Source of the DNA: Thiosulfativibrio sp964601165
GTDB taxonomy: Bacteria > Pseudomonadota > Gammaproteobacteria > Thiomicrospirales > Thiomicrospiraceae
Reading direction: 5' to 3'
NCBI GenBank assembly: GCA_964601165.1
Contig: CAZRMK010000081.1
Coordinates: forward strand, 1 to 8,260
Length of the DNA: 8,260 nucleotides
In this document: positions 4,681 through 8,260 of the stretch, piece by piece
How positions within the stretch are numbered: the first letter of the stretch is position 1
Layout: each line of letters starts with the position of its first letter
Notes under the pieces: generated by a model
Told to the model about the DNA's origin: nothing
The model's database searches: none
The model's input: only the letters and a program-made list of their open reading frames with translations
Position numbers and translations under genes: made by a program

Positions 4681-6771
4681 ATGACCCTTAAAACACGAAT
4701 GAGAACTCGTTTTCGTTGGATAGCGATAGTCATCATCATTATTCCATTCTTGATTTTCTTAGCTTTTGCTGGGGCAATGATATTTATCGATTTCAATAAA
4801 TATAAGGTTCAAATTGAAGCGGAGGTAAAGCAGTTTACAGGTCATACCCTTGAAATAAAAGGCGATCTAGATGTAAAAATTATACCTTTTTCCTTAACCA
4901 TGCAAGAGGTAGCATTAAAAAACCGTCCTGATTTTGATGATTTAAATATTGCAACCTTAAAATCTGCTAGCATTCAAATCTCTTTATGGGATTTATTTAT
5001 CAATCAAAATATTACGGTGACAGGTTTAGAGCTTAATCAGCCAAAATTATTTTTAAACCGCTTGCCGTCAGGAAAAACTAACTGGCAAGCTTTTGAAAAC
5101 TTGACACAAAATTTAGCATTCATCCCTAGCCTGCAATCTGTAGCGGGTTTTAAAAAAGTAGCTTATCAAACCGTGAATGTCAGCAATGTTCCTGAGATCA
5201 TTCAAGAGACCCCTCAAAAGATAGTAACAACCGTTAAATCTGGTTGGCTATTAGGTAGGTTATCAGTTAATGGTGGTGAAATTACTTGGCATGACCAACA
5301 GGCAGGCCGTCATATTACTTTAAAAAATATTGAGTTATTGGCTTTTGATCTACGAGCAGACGAGGCATTTAATTTAGCTTTAAAGTTGGATTATGATAAT
5401 CTTAAAAATCTTCAACCTTTAGCCTTTAATCTAAGTACAGACTTGGCGGTAAGTAATGATTTCTCTGCTTGGTTATTTAGCGATTGGCAAGGGGATGCCA
5501 TGCTAACCTTGCCTGAGTCGCATTATGCTGAGCAAATACAAATTGATTTAGAGGGGCAGGGTTTATCCCTAGATCTTAAAACTCAGTCAATTGGGATTAA
5601 ACAAGCTCAATTTAAAGCACTAGAAGCACAAGCTTTATTGAATGGACAGGGGCAGTTTGGTCAAGAATTTTCCTTAGATGGCGAAGTAGATGCTAGAAAC
5701 TTTTATTTTCCTAGCTGGCAAAAATACTTGAATACAGCAGGCTTTCAGTTTGCTGATTCATCAGCCTTAAATAGGGTAGCGATTGCCTTGCAGTTTAGTT
5801 TATATAACACGGGTTTTGCCTTAAATGAAATTGTTTTAAGAGTAGATGACACCACCTTAACGGGAAATGCTTGGAAAAAAAGTCTAGAGCAACCTAAATA
5901 TTATTTTAATTTTGCAATTGACCATTTAAATCTAGATCGTTATGCGATTAAAATTAAACAAGCAGTAACAAAAACTTATTTACCTTTAGCTTTGCCGATA
6001 AGAACTTTAAGAGCATTAAATGCAGAAGGACAAATAAAAATATCTCAGCTTCAGGTTAGGCAGCTAAAATTTAGCGATTTTGATACCACGATTTCTGCTC
6101 ACAGTGGTGAAATTTATTTTTCTCCTTTGGATGTTAAGCTTTACCAAGGAAATTTGCAGTCTAAATTGAAGTTAGATGTTACTCAAGATACGCCTATTTA
6201 TGAATGGAAAGGTAAGGTTGAAGAGGTACAGTTAGCTCCCTTTTTGCAAGATGGTTGGCAGCAAAATACTTTTTCAGGAAGCTATTCCGGTTTTTTTAAT
6301 CTTAAAACCAAAGGCGTAAATGACTATTTGTTGCGCCAGAATATGAATGGTAGTTTTTCAGCTAAGGTATCGCAGGGAGCGGTTACTGGCATGGATTTGA
6401 ATAGATTATTAGCAGGAAAAAAATCAAATTTAAAGGATCAAACACAATTTAAATTATTAGAAGTGGATGGTAAATTACAAGATGGAGTTTATCATATTTC
6501 TAAAATGAATATTTTGAGTGAGCGTTTTTCAGGCATAGGAGTAGGTTCAATTTATTTAACCAACGCTTGGATAGATGTTCGAGTAGATACCTTAGTGAAG
6601 CAACCGCCATCAGGTTTAGATGGCTTAACTGGCTTGCAAGTTCCTGTTAATATTAAGGGGCCAATTGCTCATCCTCAATGGTCGGTTGATACTCAAAGAA
6701 TGTTAAATAATCCTAGCAATCAATCTAAATTTTTTAAAGAGCTTGGAAACTTGCTAGGGTTAACTCAGTAA
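4681..6771 (+). CDS. AsmA-family envelope protein
   Basis: The 696-residue product begins with a short basic segment (KTRMRTRFR), then a hydrophobic signal anchor at about residues 13-36 and an AsmA-type start, FIDFNKYKVQIEAEVKQFTG. The rest is a long, beta-rich periplasmic part. Near the C-terminus come the family's LLEVDGKLQDGVYHI and LDGLTGLQVPVNIKGPIAHP segments. AsmA-like proteins are anchored in the inner membrane and belong to the RBG/AsmA superfamily, members of which are implicated in moving lipids through the periplasm and in outer-membrane assembly. The specific role of this member is not known. AAGGA at 4670-4674, six bases before the ATG, fixes the start. It follows the cyclase gene by 87 bases on the same strand and converges on trmB. 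Length is ordinary for the family, with no sign of damage. Confidence 0.85.
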   Translation: MTLKTRMRTRFRWIAIVIIIIPFLIFLAFAGAMIFIDFNKYKVQIEAEVKQFTGHTLEIKGDLDVKIIPFSLTMQEVALKNRPDFDDLNIATLKSASIQISLWDLFINQNITVTGLELNQPKLFLNRLPSGKTNWQAFENLTQNLAFIPSLQSVAGFKKVAYQTVNVSNVPEIIQETPQKIVTTVKSGWLLGRLSVNGGEITWHDQQAGRHITLKNIELLAFDLRADEAFNLALKLDYDNLKNLQPLAFNLSTDLAVSNDFSAWLFSDWQGDAMLTLPESHYAEQIQIDLEGQGLSLDLKTQSIGIKQAQFKALEAQALLNGQGQFGQEFSLDGEVDARNFYFPSWQKYLNTAGFQFADSSALNRVAIALQFSLYNTGFALNEIVLRVDDTTLTGNAWKKSLEQPKYYFNFAIDHLNLDRYAIKIKQAVTKTYLPLALPIRTLRALNAEGQIKISQLQVRQLKFSDFDTTISAHSGEIYFSPLDVKLYQGNLQSKLKLDVTQDTPIYEWKGKVEEVQLAPFLQDGWQQNTFSGSYSGFFNLKTKGVNDYLLRQNMNGSFSAKVSQGAVTGMDLNRLLAGKKSNLKDQTQFKLLEVDGKLQDGVYHISKMNILSERFSGIGVGSIYLTNAWIDVRVDTLVKQPPSGLDGLTGLQVPVNIKGPIAHPQWSVDTQRMLNNPSNQSKFFKELGNLLGLTQ

Positions 6772-6781
6772 AAAGAGTAGG

Positions 6782-6798
6782 AAAAATAAGCTATTTTT
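6782..6798. terminator. Possible weak bidirectional terminator between asmA-like gene and trmB
   Basis: AAAAATA (6782-6788) and TATTTTT (6792-6798) pair perfectly around the loop AGC in the 19-base gap between the two convergent genes, overlapping the trmB stop. Flanking A and T tracts would give a U-tract on both transcripts. The stem is entirely A-T and therefore weak; it is called from position and symmetry only. Confidence 0.3.
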
Positions 6799-7507
6799 TG
6801 ACAAAAATTAAATCCCATACACCATGTCCTAGACGCTGTCCTCGTTGTTCGAACTTGGTAAGGGGGCGGTAATTTGGACGCAGGGTATATTTATTTTCAC
6901 CTGATAAGTTAGTGTATTCGGTGGCTTGCGACATGGTTTTTATCATATGCTTAGCATAGTCCTGCCAGTCAGTTGCCATGTGAAAATGTCCGCCTGTTTT
7001 TAAATGTTTAGCAATGGTACTAGCGAATTCTGGTTGTAAAATACGGCGCTTTTTGTGTTTAGTTTTATGCCAAGGGTCAGGAAAAAACAAATAAACACTG
7101 TCTAGGCTATTTAGAGTAATTTGTTTTGCTAATATTTCAATGGCATCGTGATTAAATATCCTAACATTAGTTAAGCCTTTTTCTGCTACCAGTTTTAGTA
7201 AAGCACCAACGCCAGGTCGGTGTACCTCTATACCAATATAATTATTTTCAGGATGGTTTTCAGCCATGATGGCTAAACTATTTCCCATGCCAAAGCCAAT
7301 TTCGATAATGGTAGGAGCGTTGTCTCTTTTAAATACAGTATTTAAATCTAATAGAGAGTCTGCTGGCTCTAGTCCATAAATTGACCATAGGTTATCAATG
7401 GCAGTTTGTTGTGCTTGTGAAAGTCGCCCTTGCCTTAAAACAAAACTCTTAATACGATGTTTTTCAATAGGAACGGGGGGATTAATACTGGCGATTTTTA
7501 TAGGCAT
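6791..7507 (-). CDS. trmB: tRNA (guanine-46-N7)-methyltransferase TrmB
   Basis: The 238-residue enzyme transfers a methyl group from SAM to N7 of G46 in the variable loop of many tRNAs. Signatures in order: KSFVLRQGRLSQAQ at 20-33, the SAM-binding IIEIGFGMGNS at 67-77, the acidic residue of GIEV at 92-95, NHDA at 119-122, the substrate/catalytic block FFPDPWHKTKHKKRR at 141-155, TDW at 179-181, and the C-terminal YRPLTKFEQRGQRLGHGVWDL-type signature. All expected residues are present and length matches the family. The ATG at 7507 is used although no clear Shine-Dalgarno precedes it. TATTAT (complement of 7531-7536) could be its -10 box. It converges on the AsmA-like gene with 19 bases between stops and diverges from yggX, as trmB does from mutY-yggX in E. 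coli. Confidence 0.95.
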   Translation of the reverse strand: MPIKIASINPPVPIEKHRIKSFVLRQGRLSQAQQTAIDNLWSIYGLEPADSLLDLNTVFKRDNAPTIIEIGFGMGNSLAIMAENHPENNYIGIEVHRPGVGALLKLVAEKGLTNVRIFNHDAIEILAKQITLNSLDSVYLFFPDPWHKTKHKKRRILQPEFASTIAKHLKTGGHFHMATDWQDYAKHMIKTMSQATEYTNLSGENKYTLRPNYRPLTKFEQRGQRLGHGVWDLIFVKK

Positions 7508-7579
7508 GATGTTTGTTTCAAAAAAATCGTATAATACCTCAAATATATATACTTAAAGAATTTTTTCAAGTAAAAAGCT

Positions 7580-7736
7580 TAATTCGCAAGTAGAAATTAT
7601 GGTTATTGCACAAGTCCTTGATGCACCTAGCAAATTTCAAAAAAGCTTTGTCACCACTTAGGTGACTACGGTTTTTTAAAATTCGCTATGCACATCAATT
7701 ACTTACACACTAACTCATAATTCTACTTGCGGATTA
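7580..7736. repeat. 157-bp centrally symmetric imperfect palindrome (MITE-like) between trmB and yggX
   Basis: The left arm 7580-7655 and right arm 7661-7736 are both 76 bases and face each other around the 5-base loop ACTTA. Aligned without gaps, about 56 of 76 positions match (hand count). The best parts are the ends, where CGCAAGTAGAA (7585-7595) faces TTCTACTTGCG (7721-7731), and the core GTCACC/GGTGAC next to the loop. Both termini carry TA (TAAT...ATTA), as expected for an element using a TA target, such as the IS630/Tc1-mariner group. No open reading frame is evident inside it. It lies 19 bases before the yggX ATG, so transcripts of yggX starting upstream would carry a long hairpin leader. 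A non-autonomous miniature element is the favoured reading; a structured RNA is the alternative. Confidence 0.65.
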
Positions 7737-7755
7737 GGGAAAAAGGAGAATCAAC

Positions 7756-8025
7756 ATGTCTAGAAAAGTAATGTGTGCCAAAATGGGAGAGGAATTAGAT
7801 GGGCTAGAATTCAGTCCTTTTCCGGGCGAATTGGGACAAAAAGTTTTTGATACTGTCTCTAAAGAAGCGTGGAAGCAGTGGCTATCTCAGCAAACTATTT
7901 TAATTAATGAATATCGTTTGTCGAGTTTAGATAAAAAAGCTCAAAGCTTTTTAAAAGAAGAAATGCAAAAATTTTTATTTAGCGGTGAAGAAGTTGCTAT
8001 GCCGAAAGAATTCAATGCTGTTTAA
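7756..8025 (+). CDS. yggX: YggX, Fe(II)-trafficking / oxidative-damage protection protein
   Basis: The 89-residue product matches the YggX family in length (about 90) and sequence. It begins MSRKVMCAKMGEELDGL with the single conserved Cys at residue 7, then FSPFPGELGQKVFDTVSKEAW and a helical C-terminal part (KQWLSQQTILINEYRL, EEMQKFLFSG). YggX is a small cytoplasmic protein linked to protection of Fe-S enzymes from superoxide and to handling labile iron; its exact biochemistry is debated. AGGAG at 7744-7748, seven bases before the ATG, gives a strong start. In E. coli and many relatives it directly follows mutY; mutY is absent here, and a 157-bp palindrome occupies the upstream gap. An IS3-type element begins about 50 bases downstream. 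Confidence 0.95.
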   Translation: MSRKVMCAKMGEELDGLEFSPFPGELGQKVFDTVSKEAWKQWLSQQTILINEYRLSSLDKKAQSFLKEEMQKFLFSGEEVAMPKEFNAV

Positions 8026-8077
8026 ACTTTCCTTAACTTAAATAAGTATCCTTTTATATGTCCAACCTGATTAATAC

Positions 8078-8204
8078 TATACTACCCCAAGAAAAACAAA
8101 CAGTTTTGCTAAAATTTAAGTTCCTAAAAAGTTAAAATTAAACTAGTAAAGCTTAAAACTAAGGGGTAATAACATGAGTAAAAAACGAACAACATACAGC
8201 ACGG
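8078..8204 (+). mobile_element. Left end of an IS3-family element, interrupted
   Basis: The segment from about 8078 (TATACTACCCCAAGAAAAAC) through an AT-rich leader to the orfA start resembles the usual layout of IS3/IS150-type elements: an end with a C-run followed by an A-rich stretch, about 95 bases of leader, AAGGGG (8161-8166) and ATG at 8174. The exact outer boundary is uncertain because the end is degenerate and the right end is not in the window. The element is cut near 8204-8205 by an IS5-type end. Confidence 0.45.
8174..8204 (+). pseudogene. IS3-family OrfA N-terminus, broken by IS5-type insertion
   Basis: The ATG at 8174 has a good ribosome site, AAGGGG (8161-8166), at seven bases. 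The peptide MSKKRTTYST(E) is the common start of IS3-family OrfA helix-turn-helix proteins, which usually continue with E-F-K-x-K-V-x-L. Here it continues as RPLHNSSLSLLKLVK and stops at 8252-8254, because the reading passes into the end of another IS at 8205. Only about 10-11 family residues remain, so recognition rests on a short match plus the leader layout. Confidence 0.55.
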
Positions 8205-8260
8205 AGAGACCTTTGCATAATTCATCACTCTCCCTGCTCAAATTGGTAAAATAACAGCCA
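8205..8260. mobile_element. End of a second IS5-type element (runs off right edge)
   Basis: AGAGACCTTTGCA at 8205-8217 is identical to 404-416, the end of the IS5-family element on the left. The bases after it (TAATTCATC...) differ from those after 416 (AAACAATCC...). This may therefore be the opposite end of a similar element, or a related but different IS. It splits the OrfA reading frame, as an insertion would. No transposase is visible in the 43 bases that remain, so the orientation is unknown. Confidence 0.55.

Noticed and set aside
4575..4796. 73-residue open frame on the minus strand between the cyclase and AsmA-like genes
   Set aside because: It overlaps both plus-strand genes, and its residues mirror the acidic tail and signal anchor codons.

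Overview
This AT-rich window most likely comes from a gammaproteobacterial chromosome. It carries a conserved housekeeping block (hemW, a GGDEF/EAL-type gene, an AsmA-family gene, trmB, yggX) with decaying insertion sequences (IS) at both ends. The protein signatures (HemW, TrmB, and YggX, which is largely a gamma/betaproteobacterial protein) and the divergent trmB / yggX arrangement support this class. The exact lineage cannot be read from the sequence.

Left part (1-1541), a transposon graveyard. A minus-strand gene start at the left edge encodes a zinc-ribbon transposase N-terminus of IS1/IS1595 type, with a good promoter and Shine-Dalgarno site. Next comes the 5' end of an IS4-family element (167-404), whose transposase is cut after 42 codons. 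An IS5-family element (about 405-1490, minus strand) joins it there. Its transposase is dead: two frameshifts, a D-to-G change at a catalytic position, and a lost 5' end. A 51-bp hairpin built from two facing copies of the IS4-type end (1491-1541) closes the region and runs into the start codon of a small yjfB-like gene.

Middle part (1540-6771), all on the plus strand. It holds the yjfB-like remnant, hemW (radical-SAM haem chaperone), a GTG-started diguanylate cyclase with an intact GGDEF and I-site but a degenerate EAL-like domain and a clipped PAS domain, and a large AsmA-like envelope protein. A GGATTTAGG-containing motif recurs in three intergenic positions around hemW and the cyclase gene.

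Right part (6772-8260). trmB lies convergent to asmA, with yggX divergent from trmB. In E. coli, mutY lies between trmB and yggX; here it is missing. The gap instead holds a centrally symmetric 157-bp imperfect palindrome bounded by TA, which looks like a miniature transposable element or a long structured leader upstream of yggX. After yggX comes the left end of an IS3-type element whose orfA is broken after about 10 codons by a sequence with the same 13-bp end as the IS5 element on the left.

The most interesting items are the 157-bp palindrome replacing mutY, the IS-end hairpin overlapping the yjfB-like start codon, and the GGDEF protein with a catalytically dead EAL partner. No complete new defence or mobile system is visible.
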